A stretch of DNA of 64,000 bases, taken from NCBI GenBank assembly GCA_012934845.2, contig WNNJ02003518.1:124001-188000 (forward strand). The letters are read 5' to 3'. The notes under the pieces were generated by a model. That model saw nothing but the letters and a program-made list of their open reading frames with translations. It was not told the origin of the DNA and did not search any database. Positions 1-10,933 of the stretch are shown here, in pieces (the first letter of the stretch is position 1; each line of letters begins with the position of its first letter). This DNA is from Pomphorhynchus laevis (Eukaryota > Acanthocephala > Palaeacanthocephala > Echinorhynchida > Pomphorhynchidae). Made by a program: the position numbers and the translations under genes.

Positions 1-37
1 TGTCGCCCAGGATCGCGATGTCTGGAGTAGTTTGGTT

Positions 38-48
38 CGTGCACTGCC
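38..48. repeat. Target-site duplication, left copy
   Basis: CGTGCACTGCC is repeated exactly at 737-747 and flanks the foldback element at 49-736. Confidence 0.7.
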
Positions 49-736
49 GACTGTCCGCAAAAATCTCCGCAGGAGATTTTTGGCGTAAAAATCTCCTGAA
101 AATTTATTCACCCCTAAAATGAAATATTTCAAAGAAAATATAATCAGGAGCAATAAAGGAAAGGAAAAGACAGATTATGAAGGATATTTCTACACTATTT
201 TGGCGTAAAAATCTCCTGAAAATTTATTCACCCCTAAAATGCAAAATTTCAAAGAAAATATTATCATATGAATGTAATCATAAAAATATAATCATTAAAA
301 TAATACTTGCTTTGAGCTTTGTTCCCCCTTCCCACTTTCTCCCTTTCCTTTATTGCTCCTGATTACCTAAATTGCTTCACTACCTAAACACTACCTAAAA
401 ACTACCTAATAGTGTATAATATTGCTTCGCTACCTAAACACTATTAGGTAGTGTTTCTACACTATCTAATAGTGTAGAAATATCCTTCATAAGCTATCTT
501 TTCCTTTCCTTTATTGCTCCTGATTATATTTTCTTTGAAATTTTTCATTTTAGGGGTGAATAAATTTTCAGGAGATTTTTACGCCAAAATAGTGTAAAAA
601 TATCCTTCATAAGCTATCTTTTCCTTTCCTTTATTGCTCCTGATTATATTTTCTTTGAAATTTTTCATTTTAGAGGTGAATAAATTTTCAGGGTATTTTT
701 ACGCCAAAAATCTCCTGAGGAGATTTTTGCGCTCAA
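49..736. mobile_element. Foldback (MULE/FB-like) non-autonomous DNA transposon
   Basis: The element has no coding capacity and is built from inverted arms. Its ends are complementary: left GCAAAAATCTCCGCAGG (57-73), right CCTGAGGAGATTTTTGC (about 714-730). It is bracketed by an exact 11-bp direct repeat, CGTGCACTGCC, at 38-48 and 737-747, read as the target-site duplication. A 120-bp unit starts at 82 and again at 202. Two inverted copies, again 120 bp apart, end at 585 and 705. The centre (about 275-465) holds shorter palindromes around TACCTAA and TAGTGT. A duplication this long fits Mutator-like or foldback families better than Tc1/mariner or hAT. The family name is an inference; the repeat geometry is seen directly. 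Confidence 0.75.
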
Positions 737-747
737 CGTGCACTGCC
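737..747. repeat. Target-site duplication, right copy
   Basis: Exact repeat of 38-48. Confidence 0.7.
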
Positions 748-1188
748 TCAACGAATCGACACACGGACCAGTGTTTGACAGGAAAAATCTTGTGTATAAT
801 TAGTTTTTTCTTGTCAAAAAATTGTTGTTGTTTTACAGTTGCTTGTTATCTGCATTTTCTCTCTAGTTTTATCTACTATATAAGTTGAAAGCTGCTGTCG
901 GTAATTAATTGAACTACACTCAACGATCAGCATCATATTCGTCACTACTAGCGTCAGATCTGACAGGCAGCGATTATCAGTACTATGAGCCATATCAATG
1001 ACGTTTTTGCTGCCTGTGTGATTTTTGAAAAACAGCATTTCCAATTAATTGCTCAAGTTCCAGTTGCAAAAACTCATTAACTAGAAACTTGCTTATCAGA
1101 CCATCACTATCCATATCATGCGATTCATTTGTTGCTGCATCTCGTCATTCGTTGGATCTTTCAGTGGATTCGCAAGTACACTCTTCCT
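748..1188. other. Non-coding, no recognisable feature
   Basis: Moderately AT-rich unique sequence. Open frames here are short and show no family resemblance. Nothing further was recognised. Confidence 0.5.
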
Positions 1189-1418
1189 ATATATAGTTGC
1201 GGACTGGGCTCCATATAAGATACTTTCAAATACTAAATTATCGTAACAGTAACCAACCAAAGACCAGAGACAAATTGTTTATTTTGACAACGTGTTATTC
1301 CTCACTTAGATCTTTATCAAGTCAAATTATATATAATATATAAAAATAAATCATTTATACTAAATGGTGTTGCTTGTTAGACTGGACTTTGAATGACGAC
1401 TTTCAGTCACCATGTCAC

Positions 1419-1490
1419 TTCTAGACGACCAATGAGTACCCGGCAACACTCATCAGTAGAATGAAGTACTCACTGGCCGTTTCGGTTGCC
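1419..1490 (-). ncRNA. Hammerhead-ribozyme-like sequence blocks, noncanonical order
   Basis: On the minus strand three blocks match the hammerhead core and its helix partners. Block A (1490-1475): GGCAACC then GAAA then CGGCC. Block B (1461-1442): TTCTA then CTGATGA then GTGTTGCC. Block C (1430-1419): GGTCGTC then TAGAA. GGCAAC pairs with GTTGCC (stem II), ACGGCC with GGTCGT (stem III), and TTCTA with TAGAA (stem I), each meeting the core where the consensus puts it. Penelope-like elements are known to carry hammerheads. The blocks run A-B-C, however, whereas a one-molecule hammerhead needs the cyclic order A-C-B, so activity in cis is doubtful. A plus-strand version at 2141-2211 is similar but weaker. 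Confidence 0.4.
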
Positions 1491-2140
1491 TGTGTGAAAT
1501 TGTGAATAAAATGTTTACGACACTTTGCTTAAGTGTCTGAGGCTTACGCTCTTTACCAGATCGAATTGCTGTGCGGACCATCCTTAAACACTAAGCATAG
1601 GTTGTTGCTGAATTGTCGCTGCACTCGTTAAATCTTTAATGGATACTGCATGAAAACATGCAGTGAGCGGATGTGCTAAGTAGACAACAGTCCAGGATTT
1701 CTTTCAAAATACGGCATTTATACAAAATGATGTTGCCTGTTATAGTGGACTTTGATTCACGACTTTCAGTCACTATGTTACTTCTATACGACTAATGAGT
1801 ACCCGGCAACACTCATCAATAGAATGAAGTACTCACTTGTCGTTTCGGTTGCCGGTGTGACAAGAAAGTCGTGAATCAAAGTCCAGTCTAACAAGCAACA
1901 CCATTTTGTATAAATGCCATATTTCGAAAGAAATTCTGGACCGTTGTTTACTCAGGACATCTGTGCACTACTTTTATACATGTCGTATCCATTAAGGATC
2001 CAACGAGTGCAGCGACAATTCAGCAACAACATCTGCCTAGTGTTTAAGGATGGTCCGCACAGCAATTCGATCTGGTAAAGAGCGTAAGCCTCAGACAACT
2101 AAAAAGTGTCGGAAACGCCTTTATCCACAATGTCACACAG

Positions 2141-2211
2141 ACAACCGAAACGACCAGTGAGTACTTCATTCTACTGATGAGTGTTGCAGGGTACTCATTG
2201 GTCGTCTAGAA
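2141..2211 (+). ncRNA. Second hammerhead-like block set (plus-strand unit)
   Basis: Same three blocks as at 1419-1490, in the plus-oriented unit: ACAACCGAAACGACC (2141-2155), CTGATGAG (2174-2181) and GGTCGTCTAGAA (2200-2211). Stem I and stem III complementarities are kept and stem II is weakened. A further, more diverged set lies in the next unit, about 2500-2575. Confidence 0.35.
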
Positions 2212-3610
2212 GTGACATGGTGACTGAAAGTCGTGAATCAAAGTCCAGTTAAACAAGCAACAACATTTTGTATAAATGCCGTATTTCGAAAGAATTCCTG
2301 GACCGTTGTCTACTCAGCACATCCGTGCACCACCATTAAACATGGCGTATCCATTAAGGATCCAACGAGTGCAGCGAGAATTCAGCAACAACCTCTGCCT
2401 ATTGTTTAAAGATGGTCCTCACATCAATTCGATCTGGTAAAGAGCGTAAGCCTCAGACAACTAAAAAAAGTGTCGAAAACGCCTTTATCCACAATGTCAC
2501 ACAGGCAACAGAAACGACCAGTTAGTACTTCATTCGACTGATGAGTGTTGCCGGGTACTCATTAGTCGTATAGAAGTAACATAGTGACTGAAAGTCGTGA
2601 ATCAAAGTCCAGTTAATAAGCAACACCATTTTGTACAAATGCCGTATTTCGTAAGAAATCTTGGACCGTTGTATACTCAGCACATCTGTGCACTACTATT
2701 ATACATAATTTGACTTGATAAAGATCCAAGTGAGGGTCAACACGTTGTCAAAATAAACAATGTCTCTTGTCTTTGGTTGGTTACTGTTACGATAATTTAG
2801 TATTTGAAAGTATCTAATATGGAACCCAGTCCGCAGCTATATATTTCTTGAAGAAATTTTTCGAAACGCGTTGTTTTAATAAATTAGAAGTTTTTGTTTT
2901 CTAGGTTAATTAACTGATAATTGCACAGATTATTAATAGCGTCTTGAAATAATAAATTTGCAATTGATAAATTATATATTTATCAATTAATATTATATTT
3001 AAAGAAAATGCGATTTAATAAATGATAAGATAATGATAAATTGGAAAACAAATTGCAATAAAATTTATTTATATATTTATATATTTATCAATTAATATTA
3101 TATTTAAAGAAAATGCGATTTAATAAATGATAAGATAATAATAAATTGGAAATGTATAAAATTGGAAATGTTATTTGAAAATGCAAAAATGAAAATTAGA
3201 TTAAATAAATGATAGCATTGTAAAGTAAAAAATTTAGTAACATTTAATTGTAACATAAAAATGTAAAACGTAAAAGGAACAAAAACGTTACCGTAGCAAC
3301 TAAAACATCAATTAAGTAAGTGAAAATTAAAACGTGAAAATAAAATCTCGAAAATGGTCTTTGCGATACTCGATGATAGTTGATAACATTGAGATTAACA
3401 TTATCTCAATGATAAATCGCGATAAAATTATCAAATTCGAAACGGCAAGACACCCCGCATAAGGTAGAAAATTTATTAAATTTTCGATTCCAGTTTGGAA
3501 TCATCATCAAAAATCTGAAACAGGTAAAATGTTAAGGATATAAAAATTAAAAACAAAGATGCACGTTAGGTAGGTCCTCACGTTGTGCTTCCAGGTCTAC
3601 GATTTAGAAC

Positions 3611-3907
3611 CTACTTTGCAAACTTTACAAAGAAGGATGCGCAATCACGATTTAGACTTAAACGGTAGCCATCATTCTTATTTAAGCCCGGCTTTAATTC
3701 TTCAATCCAGAGTGACTCGCATATTCGCCTTTCAAATTTTCTTTGGACAGAATAGATTACTTCAACATTATCAAAATCAATCTTGTGTCCTGTACTGAAG
3801 GCATGCTGAGCCACAGCTGAGTGGGCAGTTATGCGTAGGACTGAGCGATGCGCTTTTACTCTGGCTTTTAAAAATCTATTAGTGTGTCTTATATAAAGAG
3901 TACGCAA
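3611..3907 (-). pseudogene. Penelope-like GIY-YIG endonuclease domain, copy 1
   Basis: 98-residue open frame with YIRHTNRFLKARVKAHRSV, then HSAVAQHAFSTGHKIDFDN, then a conserved RICESLWIEEL segment. These match the second half of the GIY-YIG nuclease of Penelope-like elements (YxGxTgR--xxRi-EH, saVaeHa-xtgH-iDfdn, R-xxEsl-I). In the intact family this nuclease nicks target DNA to prime reverse transcription. Confidence 0.8.
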
Positions 3908-4437
3908 TCATGGAAGTTTATCCGGTAAATTACCCCTTTTATCTCATTGGTCCTTTCTACACTTGTCATCATTCTAATTGATTTATAAGTGCGCTCATTA
4001 TAGATAAGACTAATGGGCAAATTAGACATTATTATAAACTTTCTCATCCTATTTAAAACGAGCTTTGACATCCATCCACAATCAGGTAGTGTCAAAAAAT
4101 GGGATAACTTATCAGGACCGACGACCGGAATTGAAGCATGACTATCAACAACCTTCGTTAATATGTCAAAAAGCATACTTTTAGGATATCCCAAATCCTT
4201 AAAAATACAAATTAGTTCATGAAGCACACAATTGCGTTTATCCATGGTGCTACACAGTCTAATAGCTCTAAGGCAGAATCTCTTAAATATTCCTAATTTT
4301 GTACGCACACTGTGGCTACTAGACCAATGTAGATATAAGTCCGTTTCTGTAGGTTTTTGGAACACGTCATTAGAGAAATACGATACGTTGATTAACAAGT
4401 CAAAAAAGCTAAGACAGTTGTCATGTGGCCAGGTCAC
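3889..4437 (-). pseudogene. Penelope-like RT thumb/connector region, copy 1
   Basis: 182-residue open frame. It begins FFDLLINVSYFSNDVFQKPT and continues TDLYLHWSSSHS and KLGIFKRFCLRAIRLCS. This is the pattern following the RT core in Penelope-like elements (FLDvli, yrKPT-xt-lYl-WsS, and K-xx-i--L-xRA--LCS). Toward its end it reaches GVIYRINFHDCVLF, the GVIY start of the GIY-YIG domain that continues in the neighbouring frame. Confidence 0.75.
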
Positions 4438-4497
4438 ATTTATTTTTATATAAGGATGGCGGGCATTTAGAAACTCGATAAACCGGGAAGACTATCT

Positions 4498-5235
4498 TTA
4501 CCTTCTGGCCAAGTGATAAAAAATATCATATATGTATCTACGCCAGAAGATTGGTTTTATAATATACTCGGTCATTGCAGTTAACTCAAAGTCATCCATA
4601 AATATATCAGGTAATGTCGAACCTAACGGGGAACCAATTGCAACACCCCATATATGATTGTACAGAACCCAATCGAACGAAAAGTTTGTGGCCGTGGCCA
4701 AATTAAAGAAGGACCTGATAAGACTTGCATTGACATGAACAGACCATGTGGATTTCAACTTCTTTATTGCAGAATCGATAGTTTCGGTCACTGGCTCATT
4801 AGTAAAAAGGGGCGACACATCAAGAGTAAAGCACGTAAATTGAGAATTAGGCGGTAAGTTAATTTCATTTAGAAACTTAACCATTAGATGACTATTCAAC
4901 ACTTTGGATTTGATATTCAGAACATGATCTTTCAATAACCGAGCTACATGCTTATCAGCATAATAATTAAAGGCCCCTATCATTAACACAATATGCCTCA
5001 GTGCAATGTCAGGTTTGTGAATTTTGGGGAAGCCATATGCCCTAGGAACATTTGGGTTAGAAGGATTCATCAACTTATAGTCTGCGTCCATTATGATATC
5101 CTTTCGTCTCATTTCCTTCAAAACCTCAATTAGCTTCTGAGACCGAACACATGTCAGATCTTTAGCGGCAACTTCAAATGTAGAAGGATCGTTTATTATG
5201 TTACACATCTTAGAGGTATATTCAAGTGAATTCAA
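4498..5235 (-). pseudogene. Penelope-like reverse transcriptase domain, copy 1
   Basis: 245-residue open frame. Telltale blocks in order are RAYGFPKIHKP (fingers), FTLDVSPLFTNEPV (motif A region), AIGSPLGSTLPDIFMDDFE (motif B) and a YIYDIF segment near the end (motif C position). GFPKIHKP and FTLDVSPLFTN are diagnostic of Penelope-like RTs rather than LINE or LTR RTs. The product would copy element RNA into DNA. It is probably inactive, as the element is broken. Confidence 0.85.
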
Positions 5236-6908
5236 AATCCAAAAAAATTATCGATAAAAATTATATAAAAATTATAATAAAGTTAATGTTGGATTAGAAA
5301 ATGATAGCATTGAGAAATGTAAAACGTGGTCTTGTTTAATTGAAACATTAAAATGTAATACTTAATGGGAACGAAAACAATTAAGTACTTGAGGATTAAA
5401 ACGTGGCAATTATATTTTTTGTTTATTACATATTATAGTTTGTTTATTTAGATAATAAATATTCCATTCCAATTTACATTTTTAAATGTTTTAAATTCTC
5501 AAATGTTTTTAACTAAATAAAAGAACCTATTTTTTAATTCGATTTAAGTTCTGGCTATTGGACGCTCATATATTTTATAGAATTTTAAAATTACAATCAA
5601 TTTTAAATTAACAAATTGTCAGTATTACTTTTTCAAATGCTTAGTTAATCCATTGTTCCTTATTTACTTTCCAACAAAATTTCACTTTTCAAAAATCACG
5701 AAAACACGAAAATCAGAAGAAGCAATTTGAAATCAATTTATTATCATAAATTATCATAATTTATGAAAAAAGGCCTTTTTATGGAAAAGTAGATTCTGAG
5801 GCAATGATTTACATCATTTTGGTGCTTTATTACAATATACACACGGAATTGTGGATATAAGTAATTTGGATATCAGAGAAAAGCCCAAAGATAACAATAA
5901 AAGAATGAAATGACTTAAAAATATTCAAGGTATGCTTTTATACCCTGGAATAACCAATAAAACACATTTTTATTTATTTAATAGCTAGAGAGCATAGTAA
6001 ATGTGTTTTAGTGTGTTCTATAGCAATAAAGTATAGTCGAAAGCAATACAAAATGTTACTAAATCTTGGAAACATTAGAAACCTACGAGATACATCCAAA
6101 CCTCAGTTATTATTTAGCCATGTCTACGCTAAAATAAAAATAATAAAATGATAAAAACACAAATATATGTAGCAATTAAGCTACATATATCGTGTAGATA
6201 TTTATAAATGTAATATTTATAATGTTACCATATCAAGAAAACATTAGCCAGCCAATAGAACTTACGAGATAAGTAAGTTGTTATCTAATTTATCATAAAA
6301 GATAATAATTAATTATTTAGACAAATAATTAATTATTTGAATCGTAAACTATGTCCAAGCATTTTGTACTTAATATAAATAAGAAAAATAATAAATATTT
6401 TTATCTTTATATTTAATATAATTTAGATTAATATAGAGTAAAAAATTTCTAAAAAATTCAATTTTTATAAAGTGATTAATAAATAATATACAATTTTACA
6501 TAATTAAGAATTACAGTTCAAAAGAAAGAACTAATGTTATCAAGTTTCGACTCATATTCTTCGACCCAGCATAGAAGCGAGGGCCCATGCTATTGATGTA
6601 TTTTATCTGACGAAATTTGGAAATTTAACATTATTTAAAATTTTTAAATAATATTAGTATTTAATATAGAGTATTTTATTTACTATCCACGCATATAAAT
6701 TTTCCTTTTAAAAGTTTAAATTTATTTTTAATAATATTTAAATGATTTATATATTTGGCAAATGTTTGTTTATTTTTACTAGTTTAAAATTTGTATCTAC
6801 TAATTTATTTAAATGATTTTAAACTAGTTTCATTACATTTTATGCCATTTGACATATTATTGCACAATTAAGAATAGTCGATATCGTGTCTCCGTTTTAT
6901 GGAAACAT

Positions 6909-9340
6909 TAAACTGCTAATTGAACTCACGAGATAAATTCAAACCACAGTTTAGAAATGCCAATATTATTCAAATTTTGAGACTATAAATCGATGAATAC
7001 GTGATTTCGTTAAGCAGAAAACAACTGATTTACTCTTTGAATAGTTAACTTCTATAATCTCGTCTAAATGACTTGACGGTATCAGTTAATCTGAATGTGT
7101 AACCTATTAAATAATATTTGAGATTTTAATCAAATATAGACGTCTATTCATAAACAGTGCTTTTTATATTTAATTGAAGGTAATCTTTCCCATTTGATGA
7201 TAATACAGTTTTTCTAATCTCGTAAACTAATGGTTACAATAGAACTGATTAACCAATGTGATAGATTTATACTTTTTAAAATGTTACCTGAATGTAAAAT
7301 TCGAAAAATTTTATAAAAGAATAATTAACAAATAAACTTGCGATAGAGTTGCAGTCGTGTCATATTCAAGTGTATCAGATACAAAAATTCCACGGAAGAA
7401 CATATAGTCGGTAAAATGTCGCTATAAAATATAAGTTCAGCGTACACACTTATTTACAAACGATGATTGATGTTATTCAAATGAACCGGAAAGCAGACCA
7501 ATAAAACATAAATTATTAAATTCTATTTAATGTAAATAACTAGCTTATCTTACAAACAGGAATTATTCGTGCTGAAAATAGTAGCCACGTACTCGTTTTT
7601 ATTTCGGAAATAGAGATTTGTATTCATGACAGGTAATTTTTATAGGAGAGTTTTTCAACTGCAATTGTTTCGAATGACATATAAACCAGCTTTTACGTGA
7701 TACTTGTGTGCGACTTTGATGTTTTGATTTAGCAAATGTTTTTATTATTTATCATTGACTAGCAATAAAAATTAAAGAAGTAACATAGCATAGTAATATA
7801 TTAAGATGAGCATTCAGTTTGTTGACGGAAAGAAATTAAGTTAAAATAGAAACTTTAATTAAGATGAACATCATTTCATCACAATTTTGATGTCATCATT
7901 GCAAAATGCAGATTTTCCACATTGTGATTTTTTCTATGATTATTCAGGTATGTGCTTAAAGATCATTTAAGATAATTGAATGAGCATTTAAATTATTTAA
8001 AATATAAATATTTAATATCAATTTGTCAGTTTGGTTGCCGAATATAAACTAAGTTTAATTCGATTTTGAATTTTTATTAGTAAAATATACGTGCATCTAT
8101 TGTTGATGTCATTAAATTAGTCTGTTATCTGCAGTCTTTATTTAATATTGCTTAGTTTTCGATCTTCGCAATTTTCATAGATCAAATCGACGATATCCTC
8201 AATCATCAGACCTTGCGAGTCTTTGACTGATTCAGTTTTTCCAAACTGTTTAGCTAATTGTGGTGGTGATGCTATTGCTTATGTAGCATCATCTATTGTT
8301 AGTGCTCTTAGAATAATCCGTGATCAAATACTTTAATCTTTATAAACTATTCAGCTAACTGAGTCTACTTATTTTATACTATGTTTAAATTAAAAATAAA
8401 GATTATATGTATGTGCTTAAAGATCATTTAAGATAATTGAATGAGCATTTGAATTATTTAAGATACAAATATCAAATAATTGGGATCGTTATTTATTCAA
8501 ATTAAAGTTTTATTTAATCAAGTATTTCAATAAATTTTTAATATTTTTGCAGCAAAACGTTTTATCGACGAGAGAAATTTATTTTAATGATAAAAATTAA
8601 AAAAATTTTAAAGTTAAAGTTTATTACGATAGCTTACGAATTTACATTTTTATTCATTTAAATAGTTACTTGTCAGTATGAGATATTCTGAGACGTTGCT
8701 AAATGTAAAATATCCCCATGGATATATTTGCTATGATATTTAGCATTTATGCTCAATGACAGTAAGCATTCTATGGCATAATAGCCTTTCCATAATGAAA
8801 TAGAAGTAATTAAAATACAGCAATTGTAATTGTCCCAATCCAATTTAAAAAGGCAGTTTATTCATCACTAATATCTTTATAACACAGTTGGCAAACGAAT
8901 CCGATCGTTTATATTCAGTCTAAAAGATAATATCATTGGTTTGAGAGTCATAAATTAGATATTCAGCACAAATCCAAATTGATATTTTAATAAATCAGAT
9001 CAGCTAGCTGATTCTACATATTTTATATATAAATTAAAAATAAAGATAAATAAAATAAATAATTAAATAATTATAAATAATAAATAATTATATAAGATTT
9101 TTTATATAAGACTGAACAAAAACAATTAGAGTTAAATGCAATGTATCGAAGCATAAATAATTAAATAATTAGATAAGAATATGAGATTAAAATTATAAAT
9201 AATCTATGATGAATCAGAATAAAAATATATATCATCACGAAGAACCCCTATGGTATCAGGTTTCGGCCATCTATTCCTCGACGAAAGATATCAGCAGGAT
9301 ATGAACATTTTCGGCATAAGGGTTTAAATTTATTTTTAAT
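6909..9340. other. AT-rich non-coding region
   Basis: No open frame of note. A ~70-bp direct repeat beginning GTGCTTAAAGATCATTTAAG lies near 7951 and again near 8410. Two related patches with CAGCTAACTGA(G/T)TCTAC and CAGCTAGCTGATTCTAC lie near 8350 and 9003. This looks like old, unnamed repeat sequence. Confidence 0.5.
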
Positions 9341-9349
9341 ATTTTGGTG

Positions 9350-9900
9350 ATTTATTCATTTTACTATTTTCTGTTTGATTGTGTTTTTACAGTAACCTAA
9401 TTTTAAATATGTATCTATGAAATTATTTAAATGATTTCGAAGAGAATAAACATTATTACAGATTACGGCATTTCTTAAAATTTCATTATTTAAGGTATTA
9501 TATTAGATATAATATGGTATTATATAAGGTATACATTAATGCCTATTTTATGGAAATAGGCATTATGGAAATTCATAAAATTTCATTATTTAATGTATTA
9601 TATTTAATATTATATAATATGCATGAATGCTAATGCAAAAATATGTTTCTTGTAAATTTAAATATGTCATCTTTACGATATAAATTAATAGTAGTTTTAG
9701 TTAATGTTAATTTAATGTTCATATCAAGATATACACCTTCTTTATCATTAATATTGGTTTTGTTAAGAATAAGGATTTCTGGATAAATTTGTTCACTAAT
9801 TGAATAAAAATTATTAGAATTAAATACACATATATCATCAATGTATCGAAACATATATTTTATATCTTTAAATAAAGTTAAATGAAATAAATAATTAACA
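9350..9900 (-). repeat. Dispersed repeat with RT scrap (related to 57060-57560)
   Basis: The stretch with TTTTACTATTTTCTGTTTGA (near 9358) and TATAATATGCATGAATGCT (near 9613) recurs at about 57170-57370 in the same orientation. It ends in the minus-strand RT fragment listed separately. Confidence 0.6.
9630..9854 (-). pseudogene. Reverse-transcriptase fragment (motif C region)
   Basis: 74 residues starting MFRYIDDICVFNSNNF, then QIYPEILILNKTN and VYLDMNIKL. YIDD is the RT catalytic motif, and the following -IYP--L-L-xT-----YLD-x-I pattern is typical of a family of RTs seen in aquatic invertebrates. Which retroelement class it belongs to cannot be said. Related scraps lie at 10540-10660, 15640-15900, 16200-16300 and 57400-57560. 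Confidence 0.7.
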
Positions 9901-10141
9901 AATAATAAAATATTTTATAATTTATATCTATATAAAGTTATAATTTAAATAATTTTTTAACATTTAGTTAATAAATAATATACGATGTATTAGAATAAAG
10001 TAAAAAGGTCACAACGGAACTGCTATGTTATCATACACATAAACCGGCGTATTAAATACGGAAGGTGTATTTTTCTCTAATATTACACTCTACAATTGGA
10101 TCTAAAAGATAAAACTTATCAATTGACCACGATTATATTTT

Positions 10142-10438
10142 GTGGAATATAAAAAAAGGCCCATGACTAAATTGATTCCGGGTGCGTTAGTTAATGAATT
10201 AGCAATACGGCTTCGTTTCGTACACGCGTACCGTTATCATTTGGAAATGATAAGTTTAAAAGAAAATAAAACTAGATTTTTGTTTACAATTGCAAGTAAA
10301 TGTCGTTGCAGACTTTATACTAGCGTACTTGCTAATTACATCAGTAAAATTACAAAAATATCGTATTTGGATGTCGGTATTAAGGATGTAATGAGTCTTG
10401 AGCTAATACATCCAGCGAAATACAGTAAACAATTATAG
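10142..10438 (+). CDS. Unassigned 98-residue ORF, left inverted-repeat copy
   Basis: Basic, soluble-looking protein containing LIPGALVNELAIRLRF, FLFTIASKCRCRLYTS and YLDVGIKDVMSLELIHPAKY. The reading frame is preserved in the inverted copy at 16367-16633 (88 residues from a downstream Met), and a decayed third copy lies at about 11160-11420. No family was recognised. It sits next to reverse-transcriptase scraps, so it may be part of the same unidentified retroelement, or a captured host sequence. It has no signal peptide and no clear membrane segment. Confidence 0.4.
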   Translation: MEYKKRPMTKLIPGALVNELAIRLRFVHAYRYHLEMISLKENKTRFLFTIASKCRCRLYTSVLANYISKITKISYLDVGIKDVMSLELIHPAKYSKQL

Positions 10439-10539
10439 TGACATTTTTGGGCTATATCAAAATCAGTTATTTTTAAACTTTATAGAATATGAATTTGTTC
10501 ATAGCTGTTCAAATAATAAATCTAAATTATGTAAAGATA

Positions 10540-10850
10540 TGAAATATATGTTTCGATATATTAATGATAAATGTGTATTTAACTCTAATAATTTTATTCA
10601 ATAAGTGAACAAATTTATCCAGCTAGCCTTATTCTTGATAAAGCTATAATTGGGCTAGTATCACCTCCATGAGAAAACATTTAATTTAGTTAAATATAGA
10701 TGTTTCTATCTTTAAATAATTTTGATTTATCAAAAGATTTAGGGCTTCTATTAATTCAATTTTATCGGTATTTTTAAACAAATTAGAGGTGTTCCAATGG
10801 GAGATAACAGTAGCCCAATTATGAAAGAAGCGTTGGAAAATTAATTAATC
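10540..10850 (+). pseudogene. RT scraps (FRYI-D and G-PMG-N blocks)
   Basis: The plus strand shows MFRYINDKCVFNSNNF near 10548 and GVPMGDNSSPI near 10795. These correspond to RT motif C and motif B, but in reversed relative order, so the element is rearranged. Same family as 9630-9854. Confidence 0.55.
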
Positions 10851-10933
10851 TTATATTCGGAAAAAGATATACACATATATTTTATATAACTATAACCCAT
10901 ATTTAACAAATTAATAGAAGCTTTATTTTGATA

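Larger units (their letters stand above)
1189..2846. repeat. Large palindrome of ~363-bp satellite-like units
   Basis: The outer arms about 1189-1330 and 2706-2846 are inverted copies of each other; the right arm recurs at about 11520-11665 in the second Penelope-like copy. Between them is a ~363-bp unit marked by AAGTCGTGAATCAAAGTCCA. It occurs in minus orientation (a partial unit about 1345-1402, a full unit about 1403-1766, a partial 1767-1862) and then in plus orientation (about 1866-2227, 2228-2590, partial 2591-2700). The axis is near 1863. No convincing protein frame runs through the units. The block abuts the tail side of the Penelope-like element at 2697-6908, so it probably corresponds to that element's terminal (pLTR-like) repeat. 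Confidence 0.7.
2697..6908 (-). mobile_element. Penelope-like retroelement, copy 1 (4.2-kb duplicated segment)
   Basis: The segment is nearly identical to 11508-15640, including non-coding flanks. The shared start is ATTATACATAATTTGACTTG and the shared end GGAAACAT. On the minus strand it carries an RT domain (4498-5235), a connecting region (3889-4437) and a GIY-YIG endonuclease-like domain (3611-3907), which is the Penelope-like domain order. The coding part is broken in about two places. From 5240 to 6908 there is only AT-rich non-coding sequence, including three diverged copies of a GAAACATTA...ACGAGATA motif near 6067, 6238 and 6903. The near-identity of the two copies points to a recent duplication or transposition. 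Confidence 0.8.
10060..10933 (+). repeat. Left arm of ~0.77-kb inverted repeat (partner 15872-16760)
   Basis: From GATTCCGGGTGCGTTAG (10170) to TAATAGAAGCTTTATTTTGATA (about 10933) the sequence is an almost exact reverse complement of 15872-16633. A more diverged match extends outward to about 10060 and 16760. The arms enclose the second Penelope-like copy and carry the ORF at 10142-10438 plus RT scraps. Confidence 0.8.

Noticed and set aside
177-888. Open frames of 61-84 codons in the first kilobase
   Set aside because: They fall in the arms of the foldback element and follow its repeat units; no protein features.
1449-1490. A standard cis-acting hammerhead
   Set aside because: The block order does not allow a normal nested three-way junction in one unit, so only a hammerhead-like arrangement is claimed.
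4654-4857. Plus-strand 67-codon frame, also at 13385-13588
   Set aside because: Antisense shadow of the Penelope-like RT frame.
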